Positions 34,036-43,265 of a stretch of 64,000 nt of DNA are shown here, one piece after another. The translations under genes were made by a program, and so were the position numbers. Position 1 is the first letter of the stretch; every line of letters starts with the position of its first letter. Source of the DNA: Phycicoccus duodecadis (GTDB lineage: Bacteria; Actinomycetota; Actinomycetes; Actinomycetales; Dermatophilaceae). The stretch is from the NCBI RefSeq assembly GCF_002846495.1, contig NZ_PJNE01000001.1, positions 1,612,001-1,676,000 on the forward strand, written 5' to 3'. The notes under the pieces were generated by a model. That model ran no database searches. It was given only the letters and a program-made list of their open reading frames with translations, and was not told where the DNA came from.

Positions 34036-35088
34036 ATGGTGCGCCGCCGCATCCTCACGAGCGCCGCTGTCGGTCTGCTCCTCGCCCTCGTCGTGGCCAT
34101 CGTCGGCCAGGTGTACGCCGCCGGGCTCCCCGACCAGTACACGGCCCAGTCGGTCGTGCTGTTCGGCTCGCGCCCGACCGAGAACGGCAGCATCGCGAGC
34201 TCGGACTCGGTCCAGGCGGCCGCGGCCGGCTACGTCGCGTACCTGTCGGCGCCGTCGACGCTGCGTGAGGTGGCCGACGGGATCGGCGAGTCCCCAGCGG
34301 TCCTCAAGGACGGCCTCACCGTCACCCAGCTGCCGGCCACCGGCACCATCCGGATCGACTTCGAGACCACCGACCCCGACCGGGCGGCCCGGGCTTCCAA
34401 CGCGCTGGCCACGTCGATGGCCGCGCGCACCGTGAGCGACCCCGTGGTCTACGGCCAGGTGCTCGCCCGCGCCGCCGTGCCGCTGCAGCCGTCGGGGCCG
34501 CCGCGCACGATCCTCCTCGTCGCGACCATCCTGGTCGCCCTGCTGCTCGGAGCCGGCGCCGCCACCGCCGCCTGGGCGGCCCCCACCTACCTCGGCCGCC
34601 GTCGCGGTACCGGTCTCCACGACAGCGCGACCCACCCGGTGGACGCCGGTGCCGTGGTCGCCGCCCCGGTCGTCGCCGCGGCGACGACCCCCGTCGAGGC
34701 CAGGCCCGTCGCTCCCACGGCCACGGCCTCCGAGGCCGCGCCGCAACCCACCGACGATGCCGTGGCCCGGCGCCTGGCCGCCGCCACCGCCCCGCACCAG
34801 GCCGTCGGCCACCACCAGGACGAGGCGGTCGCCACCGACGAGAACTCCTCAGCCGCAGCGCAGGACGAGGCCGCCGACCAGGCGGACGACGCGGCCACCG
34901 CCCCGACCGACTCCGCGACCGACGGCGAGGGGGCCCAGCAGGCTCACCATGAGGCGGATGGGACCGACGAGGCCGACGAGACCGCCGTCGCGCACCTTCC
35001 CGGTCTGAACGGCTCGGCCTCGCGCCCCGGCCAGGGCGCTCCCCGTGGTCCCCGCCGCCGCACCACGAAGGCGCGCAAGAACCGATGA
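34036..35088 (+). CDS. Wzz-like chain-length/polysaccharide co-polymerase protein
   Basis: A 350-residue membrane protein. A first helix (about 6-27) is followed by an outside domain (30-150) typical of chain-length determinants: 'YTAQSVVLFGSRP', then 'RIDFETTDPDRAARASNALATSM'. A second helix follows (about 155-178). The cytoplasmic tail is long (about 170 residues), Ala/Asp/Glu-rich, and ends in a basic 'RRRTTKARKNR'. There is no BY-kinase Walker motif. Such proteins set polymer length together with the Wzy polymerase. RBS AAGGGGA precedes the ATG at 34036. Its stop overlaps the next start. Confidence 0.72.
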   Translation: MVRRRILTSAAVGLLLALVVAIVGQVYAAGLPDQYTAQSVVLFGSRPTENGSIASSDSVQAAAAGYVAYLSAPSTLREVADGIGESPAVLKDGLTVTQLPATGTIRIDFETTDPDRAARASNALATSMAARTVSDPVVYGQVLARAAVPLQPSGPPRTILLVATILVALLLGAGAATAAWAAPTYLGRRRGTGLHDSATHPVDAGAVVAAPVVAAATTPVEARPVAPTATASEAAPQPTDDAVARRLAAATAPHQAVGHHQDEAVATDENSSAAAQDEAADQADDAATAPTDSATDGEGAQQAHHEADGTDEADETAVAHLPGLNGSASRPGQGAPRGPRRRTTKARKNR

Positions 35089-37250
35089 GCACGTCCTCCG
35101 GCCATCGGGTCCCCCCGGGGCCGGACGCCGGCGACCGGGCGCCCCTCCGCGTGCTGGTCGTGGCGCCGAAGGGCTTCGTCGGCGGCGCCGAGGCCTGGCT
35201 GCTGTCGATCCTCGGCGCCGCCGGGAGGCGGCTGTCGGTCGACGCGGTCGTCCTCGACGACGGGCCACTGGTGGAGGAGCTCGCGTCACGCGGCGCGAGG
35301 GTCACGGTGCGGCCCACCGGCCCCCGCCCCCTGGACCTCCTGAGCGCCGGCGGCTCCCTGCGCACAGTGCTGCGCCGGGCCGACCCCGACGTCGTGCTCG
35401 CCAACGGCATCAAGGCCGCGGTCGCCGTCGGGCCCGTGGCGTGGGCCGCCGGGGTCCCGCTGGTCTGGGTCCGGCACGACCCGAGCTTCGACCCCACCCT
35501 CGGCCGTGTCGTGCACCGGCTGGCCACCCGCACCGTCACCGTCACCCCGCGGGGCGGTGCCGACGTCGAGCACCCGGGCGCCCTCGTCGTCGCTCCGCCC
35601 CTGCTGGCCGAACCGCTCCCCCGGGCCGAGGCGCTGGAGCGGCTGCACGCGCTGGGTGTGCCCGACGGCGACCACCTCCTCCTCGGGATGACGACCCGCC
35701 TCGCCCCCTACAAGGGGCTCGACACCGCCATCCGCGCCCTCGCCCGACCCGGGGCCACCCGCTGGCGGCTCGTCGTCGCCGGCGTCGACGACCCCGGAGC
35801 CCCCGGCGAGCAGGCCCGCCTCGCGGCCCTCGCCCGTGAGGCGGGCGTCGAGGACCGCGTCACCTGGCTCGGCTCCGTCGACGGCGCCGGCCGTCTGGCC
35901 GCCGGCTTCGACGCCGTCGCCCTGCTCACGCGGGCCGGCGTCCCGGGGTACCCGTCGGCCGAGGGCCACCCCCTCGTCATGATCGAGGCCCTCGCGGCCG
36001 GCACGCCCGTGGTCACCGACCCGCGCACCGTCCCCCCGGCCCGCGACGCCGCCACCGCCCGCGGCTGCGCGCTCGTCGACGCCACCGACCCGGTCGACGT
36101 CGCCGCCGCGCTGCATCGGCTGGCCGAGACCGACGCCCGAGCGGCCGTGGCCGCCGAGGCCGGTGCCGTCGGGGCCGTCCACCCCCGGGCGCCCGAGGTC
36201 GCCGACACCATCGTCACCGTCCTGCGCGAGGCCGCCACCCGCCCCGGCGCGGGGGAGGCCGACGGCCCGGCGGTCACCGTCGTCACCACCGTCCTGAACG
36301 AGGCCACCGGGGTCGACGAGCTGCTCGAGCTGCTCGTCCCGCAGCTGCGCCACGACGACCGCCTGGTCGTGGTCGACGGCGGCTCCACCGACGGCACGTG
36401 GGAACGCCTGCAGGAGTGGGAGTCCCGCGAGCCTCGGGTCGAGGCGAGCAGCGCACCGGGCGCCGGGATCTCCGCGGGGCGCAACATCGGCATCCGGCGT
36501 GCGCGTACCGCATGGGTGGCCTGCACCGACGTCGGATGCCGCCCGGAGCCCGGCTGGCTCGACGGCTTCCGGCGCGCCGCCGGCACCGGCCGCTACGACC
36601 TCGTCACCGGGGTCTACCGCGCCGGCGACGACGGCTCCGACTGGTCGCGCGCCCTGGCCGCGGTCGCCTACCCCCGCCCCGCCGAGCAGCGTCGCCGCAC
36701 CCCGCTGGTCCGTACCTATGGGCGGTTCCTGGGGCGGGCCTACGACGCGCGCCTCTGCACCGGCCGGTCGGTGGCCTTCACCCGCGACGCGGCCGAGGCG
36801 GCGGGGGGCTTCCCCGAGCACCTGGCGACCGCCGAGGACGTGCGCTTCGGGATGGCCGCCGTCGACGCCGGCGCCCGGCCCGTGCTGTCGCTCGACGCCG
36901 AGGTCACCTGGGCCCAGCGGCCGACCCTCGCCGCCAACGGCCGGATGTTCCGCGGCTACGGGCGCGGCGACGGCCTCTCGGGCGACCGGGTCCTGGTGGG
37001 GCGCAACCTCGCCCGGGCCCTGGTCTTCGCGTCTCTCCCCGTCCTGGCCCTGCACCCGACCGGGCGGCGGCTGGCCGTCTCGGGGCTGGCCACCTACCTG
37101 TCGCTCCCGCTCGCGCGGGCCGCCCGCGGACCGCGCCCGCTGCCGACCATGGTGCTCGTGCCCGCCGTGGCGGCCTACCGTGACCTCATGAAGGCGCGCG
37201 GCTGCGCCGAGGGTCTGCTGCAGCGGCGTCGTGAGAGGACGCGGGCATGA
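35085..37250 (+). CDS. Bifunctional glycosyltransferase: GT4 and GT2 domains fused
   Basis: A 721-residue fusion. Residues 20-390 form a GT4 (GT-B) enzyme: 'RVLVVAPKGFVGGAEAWLLSI', 'LLGMTTRLAPYKGLDTAI', 'PSAEGHPLVMIEALAAGTPVV'. Residues 395-700 form a GT2 (GT-A) enzyme: 'VTVVTTVLNEATGVDELLELL', 'RLVVVDGGSTDGTWERL', 'SAGRNIGIRRARTAWVACTDVG' (DXD-like site). The end is hydrophobic, suggesting membrane association. The two activities would add two consecutive sugars to the repeat unit. It is coupled by four-base overlaps to the Wzz-like gene before and the Wzy-like gene after it. Confidence 0.85.
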   Translation: MSTSSGHRVPPGPDAGDRAPLRVLVVAPKGFVGGAEAWLLSILGAAGRRLSVDAVVLDDGPLVEELASRGARVTVRPTGPRPLDLLSAGGSLRTVLRRADPDVVLANGIKAAVAVGPVAWAAGVPLVWVRHDPSFDPTLGRVVHRLATRTVTVTPRGGADVEHPGALVVAPPLLAEPLPRAEALERLHALGVPDGDHLLLGMTTRLAPYKGLDTAIRALARPGATRWRLVVAGVDDPGAPGEQARLAALAREAGVEDRVTWLGSVDGAGRLAAGFDAVALLTRAGVPGYPSAEGHPLVMIEALAAGTPVVTDPRTVPPARDAATARGCALVDATDPVDVAAALHRLAETDARAAVAAEAGAVGAVHPRAPEVADTIVTVLREAATRPGAGEADGPAVTVVTTVLNEATGVDELLELLVPQLRHDDRLVVVDGGSTDGTWERLQEWESREPRVEASSAPGAGISAGRNIGIRRARTAWVACTDVGCRPEPGWLDGFRRAAGTGRYDLVTGVYRAGDDGSDWSRALAAVAYPRPAEQRRRTPLVRTYGRFLGRAYDARLCTGRSVAFTRDAAEAAGGFPEHLATAEDVRFGMAAVDAGARPVLSLDAEVTWAQRPTLAANGRMFRGYGRGDGLSGDRVLVGRNLARALVFASLPVLALHPTGRRLAVSGLATYLSLPLARAARGPRPLPTMVLVPAVAAYRDLMKARGCAEGLLQRRRERTRA

Positions 37251-38716
37251 GCACCCTCACCCCCACCAGAGCGCCGGCGCCGGCGCCCGGCGGCGGACGC
37301 CGGCCGACACTATCGACCGGCGCGGTCACCGGTGCCGCGGTCTTCCTCGCCGTGGCTCTGGTGGTGGTCATCGCCTGGCAGGGCCCCGTCGTGGCGCTGG
37401 CCGGCCTCGGCCTCGTCGTCGCCGTCGCCGTCGTCACCCGGCGAGCCTCGATCGCCATCTCGGTGCCGCTCCTCGCCGCCCCGGTGGCGCTGCACGAGAT
37501 CCCCGGCGGCCAGGGGGCCCAGGTCATCCACCTGCTCCTGGTCGCGGTCATCGCCGTCATCGTGCTGGCCGGACTGCGCGGCCAGCTGCCCGCTCCCCCA
37601 CGCACGGTGCTGGCGGGCCTGGTCTTCGTCGTCGCCCTGCTCATCACGACCCTCACCTCGATCGACCCGTTCCGCGGCCTCAAGGTGTCGGTCAACCACG
37701 TCCTCGGGCTGTTGGTCTGCGTCGCCGCCGCGGCGGTGGCGCGCCACTCCCACGCGTACCTGCGAGAGGTCCTGCGGCTGTGGACCCTCGCCTCGCTCAC
37801 GGTCGTCCTGCCCAACCTGCCGGAGGCGGCGCGGGGCTCGGCCCGCTTCGGCGGCGCGATCGTCAGTGACCGGGCCCAGGGCGTCTTCGCCCAGCCCAAC
37901 GACTTCGGTGAGTTCTCCCTCTACTGCATCGGTGCCGCGCTGGCCCTCACGGTGGCGGCCGAGCGGCGTCTCGACCGGGTCATCGGCATCGTCGGGGTCC
38001 TGGCCGGCACGGCGGCCCTGGGCCTGTCGTTCTCGCGCGGCTCCTGGATCGGCGCCGGCGCGATGGTGGTCCTCGCCTGCGTGCTCGCGCCCCGGCTCCT
38101 GCGCCGCCTCGTCCCGGTGGTCGCCGGCGCCTCGGTGGTGGCCGCCGTCGCCACCGCGCTGGCCATCCCCCCGTTCGGGCTGCTGGCCGAGCGGCTGGCA
38201 TCCCTGACCTCCGGCGCCCCCAACCCGCAGGACGACCGCCCGGTCATCTACGCCGAGGCCTTCCGTCTCTGGCTCGAGCGCCCCTTCCTCGGGCACGGCC
38301 CTGGCACGTTCGCCCAGCTGGCCCAGGAGCCGGGCGCCCTCCTGGTGCGCCGACCCTACATCCACGCCCACTCGGTGCCCCTCGACCTCGCGGCCGAGAC
38401 GGGCCTGGTGGGGGTCCTGGCCCTCGCCCTCGTCACGCTGACGGCGATGGTCGTGGTGCTGCGGGCACTGGGCCGCCTACGTCGTGTCGGCGACCCGCGG
38501 GCCGTGCGCGAGCGCACCACTCTGGCGGTCCTCGCGGCCCTGATGGGCGGGGTGGCCGTGCACGGGCTCATCGACGTCAACTACACCAACCCGTTCCTCA
38601 TCCCGGTCGCGTGGACCATGCTCGGGCTCGTCCTGGGCACGGCCGCGAGGGCCCACGACGGCGGGTCGGCGCCGGGCCCTCGCGGCGCCGCGCGGACGGG
38701 CGTGGACCGCCCGTGA
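37247..38716 (+). CDS. O-antigen ligase/Wzy-type polymerase
   Basis: A 489-residue polytopic membrane protein with about eleven predicted helices and a large outside loop. 'GVFAQPNDFGEFSLYCIGAAL', 'LGLSFSRGSWIGAGAM' and 'RPFLGHGPGTFAQL...HAHSVPLDLAAETGLVGVLAL' are the typical blocks of the Wzy_C/O-antigen ligase family. It probably joins lipid-linked repeat units outside the membrane. It begins and ends in four-base overlaps inside the plus-strand operon. Confidence 0.82.
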   Translation: MSTLTPTRAPAPAPGGGRRPTLSTGAVTGAAVFLAVALVVVIAWQGPVVALAGLGLVVAVAVVTRRASIAISVPLLAAPVALHEIPGGQGAQVIHLLLVAVIAVIVLAGLRGQLPAPPRTVLAGLVFVVALLITTLTSIDPFRGLKVSVNHVLGLLVCVAAAAVARHSHAYLREVLRLWTLASLTVVLPNLPEAARGSARFGGAIVSDRAQGVFAQPNDFGEFSLYCIGAALALTVAAERRLDRVIGIVGVLAGTAALGLSFSRGSWIGAGAMVVLACVLAPRLLRRLVPVVAGASVVAAVATALAIPPFGLLAERLASLTSGAPNPQDDRPVIYAEAFRLWLERPFLGHGPGTFAQLAQEPGALLVRRPYIHAHSVPLDLAAETGLVGVLALALVTLTAMVVVLRALGRLRRVGDPRAVRERTTLAVLAALMGGVAVHGLIDVNYTNPFLIPVAWTMLGLVLGTAARAHDGGSAPGPRGAARTGVDRP

Positions 38717-40287
38717 GCACCCCCTCGGACGTCGCGGCGCGCAACCCCGTCACGCGCCAGGTCGCCCGGGCGGGTGCGCTGACCGGGGTCGGCGCGGTGG
38801 TCTCGGCCGTCATGGGCTTCGCGTTCACGGTCGTGGCGGGTCGCAGCCTGGGCACCGCGGGCGCCGGTGTCGTCTTCGTCATCACCTCCCTCTTCACCAT
38901 CGCCACGACCATGCTCAAGCTGGGTTCCGACACCACGTCGGTGCGGGTGGCGGCCCGGCTGGTGGCGCTCGGGCGGGGGCGCGACGTGCGCTCGGTCGTG
39001 CGCCGCCTGGGCGTCCCGGTGCTGGCCCTCACCCTGGTCACCGCCGCCGTCGTCATCGCCCTGGCGCCCGAGGTCGCGCGGGCCGCCCTCGGCCGCTCCG
39101 TGTCGACCCCCGGAGCCGTCGCGGGGGTCGTCGTCCTCGCGCTCCTCATCCCGGCGCAGACCATGACCGTCATCCTCCTGGCGCTGCTGCGGGGCCTGGG
39201 CGACATCCGCACGCTGGTCCTCGTCGACCAGGTCCTCAAGCCCACCCTGCGCGTGGTCCTGGTCGGTGCCGCAGCCCTCGTCGTGCCCGGGGTGCTCGGG
39301 GTCACCGTCGCCTGGGTGCTGCCGGTGGCGGCGGGCATCGTCGTCACGGTCGTCATCCTGCGCCGACGGCTCGACGCCGCCGAGGCCGTGACGCCGTCGC
39401 TGGACCCGGAGGCCCTCGACGCGCCCGACGAGTCGTCGTCGCGCGCGCTGTGGGCCTACACGCTGCCGCGGGCGGTGGCGCAGGCCCTCGAGATCGTCAG
39501 CCTGAGCATCGGCGTGACGTTGGTGGGCCGGCTGGCCGGAGCCTCCGAGGCCGGTCTCTTCGGGGCGGTCAACCGCCTGGCCGTCGCCGGCATGCTGGTG
39601 TGGCAGGCCGTCCGCATCGTCATCTCCCCCAACATCGCGGCCCTGCTCACGAGCCACGACGTCGACGGCGTGCGGCGCCTGCACCAGACCGGCTCCGGAT
39701 GGATCGCCGCGCTGGCGTGGCCGGGCTACCTCGTGCTGGCCGCGGCCAGCCCCACCGTGCTGCGCCTGTTCGGCGACGACTTCGGGGCGGGCAGCGCCGC
39801 CCTCACCACGGTGGCCATCGCGATGCTGGTCCCCTCGCTCGTCGGGCCCGCCCAGTCGCTGGTCCTGATGGCCGGGTGGAGCACCCTCGGCCTCCTCGTC
39901 TCGGTGGCCGCGCTCGTCACGAACCTGGTCCTGATCTTCGCCCTCGTCCCCGAGCTGGGGGCGTTCGGCGCGGCCATCGCCTGGGGGGCGGCGCTCGTCG
40001 TCGAGAGCGCCCTCTACGTGGCCATCACGCGGGCCCGGCTCGGCATCTGGGCGGTCGGCCGCCCGGCGCTGGTCTCGGCAGCGGTCGCCACCGTCACGGT
40101 CGGCCTCCCCCTCGGGGTCGCCACCCTGTCGGGCGCCGGCGAGTACGTGGTCGTGGGCGTCGCGGCCCTGTCGCTGCTGGCGCACCTCGCCCTGCTGATG
40201 GTGCTGCGGCGCCACGTGCACCTCGACCAGTTCGTCCGGGCCCTGCGGCGTCGCGGGGCCCCCTCCTCCGAGAAGAGCCCGCGATGA
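38713..40287 (+). CDS. Wzx-type polysaccharide flippase (MOP superfamily)
   Basis: A 524-residue protein with about 14 predicted membrane helices. The start 'NPVTRQVARAGALTGVGAVVSAVMGFAFTVVAGRSLG' and the central 'AYTLPRAVAQALEIVSLSIGVTLVGRLAG' are typical of polysaccharide transport proteins of the MOP superfamily. It would flip lipid-linked repeat units across the membrane. The GTG at 38713 overlaps the polymerase stop (GTGA). Confidence 0.82.
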   Translation: MSTPSDVAARNPVTRQVARAGALTGVGAVVSAVMGFAFTVVAGRSLGTAGAGVVFVITSLFTIATTMLKLGSDTTSVRVAARLVALGRGRDVRSVVRRLGVPVLALTLVTAAVVIALAPEVARAALGRSVSTPGAVAGVVVLALLIPAQTMTVILLALLRGLGDIRTLVLVDQVLKPTLRVVLVGAAALVVPGVLGVTVAWVLPVAAGIVVTVVILRRRLDAAEAVTPSLDPEALDAPDESSSRALWAYTLPRAVAQALEIVSLSIGVTLVGRLAGASEAGLFGAVNRLAVAGMLVWQAVRIVISPNIAALLTSHDVDGVRRLHQTGSGWIAALAWPGYLVLAAASPTVLRLFGDDFGAGSAALTTVAIAMLVPSLVGPAQSLVLMAGWSTLGLLVSVAALVTNLVLIFALVPELGAFGAAIAWGAALVVESALYVAITRARLGIWAVGRPALVSAAVATVTVGLPLGVATLSGAGEYVVVGVAALSLLAHLALLMVLRRHVHLDQFVRALRRRGAPSSEKSPR

Positions 40288-41222
40288 GCACCCCGAACCC
40301 CCCGAAGCCCGTGCGCCAGGAGGAGGTGCCGAGCCGGCTGCGCTCGGTCAAGAAGAAGGTGCCCACGCCCGTCAAGGCGCTGGCCCGGCAGGCCACCCGG
40401 GCCGCCGGCCTCGCGACCGCGTCGCGGCGCACCGACCCCGACTTCCTCGTGGTCGGCACCAAGCGCGGTGGCACCACCTCGCTCTGGAACTACCTCGTGG
40501 ACCACCCCGACGTGCTGCCGATGTTCCCGGCCGCGCAGGAGATCAAGTCGCCGCACTACTTCGACATCCACTACGACCGTGGCCGCCGCTGGTACCGCTC
40601 GCACTTCCCCACCGAGGCCGAGCGCGCGCGCCACGAGCGGCGCACGGGGCACCGGGCGCTGGCGGGCGAGGCCTCCCCCTACTACATGTTCCACCCGCTG
40701 GCGCCGCAGCGGATCGCCGCCGACCTGCCGGACGTCCGCCTCGTCGTGAGCCTGCGCAACCCGGTCGAGCGCATCTGGAGCCACTACCACGAGCGGGTCG
40801 CTGGGCACACCGAGACGCTGTCGTTCGACGCCGCCCTCGAGGCCGAGCCGGGACGCCTGGGCGGCGAGGCCGAGCGCATCGTCAGCGACGCCCCGCGCTA
40901 CTACAGCCATCACCACGACCTGTCGTCCTACCTGGCCCGAGGTCACTACGACGAGCAGCTGCGCGTGCTGACCGACCTGTTCCCACCGCACCGGCTCCTG
41001 GTGCTGCGGGCCGAGGACTTCTACGCCGACCCCGCCGCCGAGCTGGCCAAGGTGTGCGCCCACCTGGGGCTGCGGCTGCACGGCGCCGACGCGTTCCCGC
41101 AGTACAACAAGCTGCCGCGGTCCTCGCTCCCCGAGGAGGCGCGGGCGCGGCTCGAGGACTACTACCGGCCGCACGTGCGCGCCACCGAGGAGATCCTCGG
41201 GCGCGACCTCGGCTGGTTCTGA
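40284..41222 (+). CDS. Sulfotransferase
   Basis: A 312-residue cytoplasmic PAPS-dependent sulfotransferase. The 5'-phosphosulfate loop is 'VVGTKRGGTTSLWNYL' (residues 57-72) and the 3'-phosphate site 'VVSLRNPVERIWSHYHE' (154-170, Arg158 and Ser166). The family resembles heparan-sulfate N-deacetylase/sulfotransferase-type domains. As the last gene of the Wzz-GT-Wzy-Wzx operon it probably sulfates the repeat unit or its lipid-linked precursor, making an anionic polymer; the acceptor is inference. Confidence 0.85.
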   Translation: MSTPNPPKPVRQEEVPSRLRSVKKKVPTPVKALARQATRAAGLATASRRTDPDFLVVGTKRGGTTSLWNYLVDHPDVLPMFPAAQEIKSPHYFDIHYDRGRRWYRSHFPTEAERARHERRTGHRALAGEASPYYMFHPLAPQRIAADLPDVRLVVSLRNPVERIWSHYHERVAGHTETLSFDAALEAEPGRLGGEAERIVSDAPRYYSHHHDLSSYLARGHYDEQLRVLTDLFPPHRLLVLRAEDFYADPAAELAKVCAHLGLRLHGADAFPQYNKLPRSSLPEEARARLEDYYRPHVRATEEILGRDLGWF

Positions 41223-41235
41223 CCGCGCGGCCCGC

Positions 41236-42402
41236 TCAGACCTCGAGGGGCGTGGCCAGCGCGCCGCCGCAGTGGTAGACGTCGGGGCGCCCGGGCCAGA
41301 TGCGGCCGGCCTCGTGCATCCGGTCGTCGAGCTCGTTGCGCCAGGTACCCGCGTCGTCGACCCAGTAGCGGGCCGCGTGGTCCCAGAGCCGGCGGTACCA
41401 GCCCTCCCAGTGCTCGTCGCCGGTGCGTCGCAGCAGGTAGGCCGCGATCTGGATGCCTTCGCACACCGGCCAGTGCAGCCGCACGTCGGCCACGGGCGTG
41501 CCGTCCCAGTCGACCGTGTAGACCAGCCCCGGGCGCCCGTCGAGGTCCCAGCCGCCGTCGAGGGCTCGCCGGGTGAGCGCCTCGGCGGCCTCCGCCAGCC
41601 ACGGCGGTGACGCGACCAAGGGCGAGTCGTCGAGCTGTAGCAGGAAGCGGGCCCACTCGAGCGAGTGCCCGAAGGTCGCGCCGTACGGCCGGAACGGGTG
41701 CATCGGCTCGTCGCGGTTGTAGTCGAGCACGACCTGCCAGTCGGGGGTGTAGTGCTCGGGCAGCAGCCAGCCGTGGTCACGCGCCGCGCCGTCGATGAGG
41801 CGCGCGGCGATCGCGAGCCCGCGCTCGTGCCAGCGGGCCTCCTGCAGCGCGGTGCCCATGGCGAGGAAGGCCTCGAGGCCGTGCATGTTGGCGTTGGCCC
41901 CGCGGTAGTCCTCGGAGTCGCTCCAGTCGGGGGCGAACGACTCGCGCAGGGCCTGCGCGTCGTCGTCCCAGAGATGGGCGTCGACGACCTCGGCCACCTG
42001 CGCGAGGAGGCCGGCCGCCGCGGGGTGCCCGACCTCGAGCGCGGTGGCCGCGGCCAGCCCGACGTGAACGTGGTCGTAGGTCATCTTGCGGGTGACGCTG
42101 CCGGGCTCGCTGAGCCATCCGCCGTGCTCGGGGTCGGCGTGCAGGCCGGTGAGCGAGGTCATCGCGTGGTCGAGCAGCTCGCCCGCACCAGGGATGCCGT
42201 GCCGCACCGCGATGGCCGCGACGTACCCCATCCGCGCCGTCAGGAACAGCTGCGGCGAGCGCCCCGGCAGCGGGTCGCCGGCACCGTCGAGGTGGTGGAA
42301 GCCGCCCTCGGGCCGGATGGAGCGCAGCGAGAACGCGACGAGGTCGGCCAGGCCGCCCTCGAGCCAGGTGCGGTGGGCGGGGGTGTCGAGCCAGGACGTC
42401 AC
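41236..42402 (-). CDS. N-acylglucosamine 2-epimerase (AGE) family protein
   Basis: A 388-residue (alpha/alpha)6-barrel sugar epimerase/isomerase. 'MTYDHVHVGLAAATALEVGHP', 'RGANANMHGLEAFLAMGTAL', 'FGHSLEWARFLLQL' and 'YHCGGAL' supply the His and Glu residues typical of AGE and YihS-type enzymes. Whether it is an N-acylglucosamine epimerase or a mannose/glucose isomerase is not clear. The GTG at 42402 overlaps the mutarotase stop (GTGA); the long frame beyond has no similarity. With the mutarotase it forms a two-gene operon, convergent with the polysaccharide operon. Confidence 0.82.
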   Translation of the reverse strand: MTSWLDTPAHRTWLEGGLADLVAFSLRSIRPEGGFHHLDGAGDPLPGRSPQLFLTARMGYVAAIAVRHGIPGAGELLDHAMTSLTGLHADPEHGGWLSEPGSVTRKMTYDHVHVGLAAATALEVGHPAAAGLLAQVAEVVDAHLWDDDAQALRESFAPDWSDSEDYRGANANMHGLEAFLAMGTALQEARWHERGLAIAARLIDGAARDHGWLLPEHYTPDWQVVLDYNRDEPMHPFRPYGATFGHSLEWARFLLQLDDSPLVASPPWLAEAAEALTRRALDGGWDLDGRPGLVYTVDWDGTPVADVRLHWPVCEGIQIAAYLLRRTGDEHWEGWYRRLWDHAARYWVDDAGTWRNELDDRMHEAGRIWPGRPDVYHCGGALATPLEV

Positions 42403-43226
42403 AGATCCTCCACGGAGAGCCGGTAGGTGAGCGTGTGGGTGGCGCCGGGGGCCACGGTGACCACGTCGGCGAGGGCGTTGGCGGCCTCCACGCAGACGAA
42501 GCGCGACCAGTGCCCCCCGATGTCGTCGATGCCGGCGGCCTTGCCGGCCCAGGGGTTCCAGACGACGCGGTCGGCCGCACCCTCGGCCTCGACGACCAGC
42601 CGCCGCCGCAGCACCGGGTCGCTGACGACCACCGGTGCGGTGGAGCGGTACACGCGGTCGGTCTCGCCGGTGAGGACGAGGTCGCCCTCCTGCACCCGGT
42701 CCTCGCCCGCGACCTTGTCGTGGAAGGCCGCGCCGTCGAGCCCACCCACGCGGACCTCGCGCACGTCGCCGACGGCGAGGTAGGCGTGCAGGGCCTCGCC
42801 CACGACGAACGGCTCGTCGCCCAGGTTGGCGGTGGTCAGGCGCAGGGTGAGCGCTGACCCGAAGGTGGCCTCGAGGTCGAGCCGGTACGGGTGCGGCCAC
42901 CAAGGGCTCGTGGCCTCGTCGGGGGTGAGCCGGTGCGCGACGACGGTGACGTCGCCGTCGGAGGTGGTACCCAGGTACCGCCAGACCGCAGCGCGGGCGA
43001 TGCCGTGCGCCGGCGCGTCGGGCTCCGGCCCGGGGCCGAACCAGGGCCAGCACACCGGGACCCCGGCGTGCGGCGGGCCTGCGGGGTCGGACCCGACGCC
43101 CGGGTGGGCGAACAGGACCGGGTCGCGCCCGGCCGGGGCCCAGCGCAGCACCAGCGCCCCGGTGTCCAGCACCTCCGCCGTGCCGGCAGGCCCGTCGACC
43201 CGACGGGAGGTGGTGGACGCGTTCAC
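42399..43226 (-). CDS. D-hexose-6-phosphate mutarotase-like (aldose epimerase) protein
   Basis: A 275-residue beta-sandwich protein of the YeaD/aldose 1-epimerase family. 'VLFAHPGVGSDPAGPPHAGVPVCWPWFGP' is the conserved entry motif and 'VVGEALHAYLAVGDVREVRVGGLDG' contains the catalytic His. A later Glu lies in 'RFVCVEAANALADVV'. The family interconverts alpha and beta anomers of hexose-6-phosphates. The gene starts with GTG at 43226 and is translationally coupled to the AGE gene, consistent with joint sugar handling. Confidence 0.85.
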   Translation of the reverse strand: MNASTTSRRVDGPAGTAEVLDTGALVLRWAPAGRDPVLFAHPGVGSDPAGPPHAGVPVCWPWFGPGPEPDAPAHGIARAAVWRYLGTTSDGDVTVVAHRLTPDEATSPWWPHPYRLDLEATFGSALTLRLTTANLGDEPFVVGEALHAYLAVGDVREVRVGGLDGAAFHDKVAGEDRVQEGDLVLTGETDRVYRSTAPVVVSDPVLRRRLVVEAEGAADRVVWNPWAGKAAGIDDIGGHWSRFVCVEAANALADVVTVAPGATHTLTYRLSVEDL

Positions 43227-43265
43227 GCACCCAACCTACCGGCGCCGGCGGCCCGGCTGAACGGC

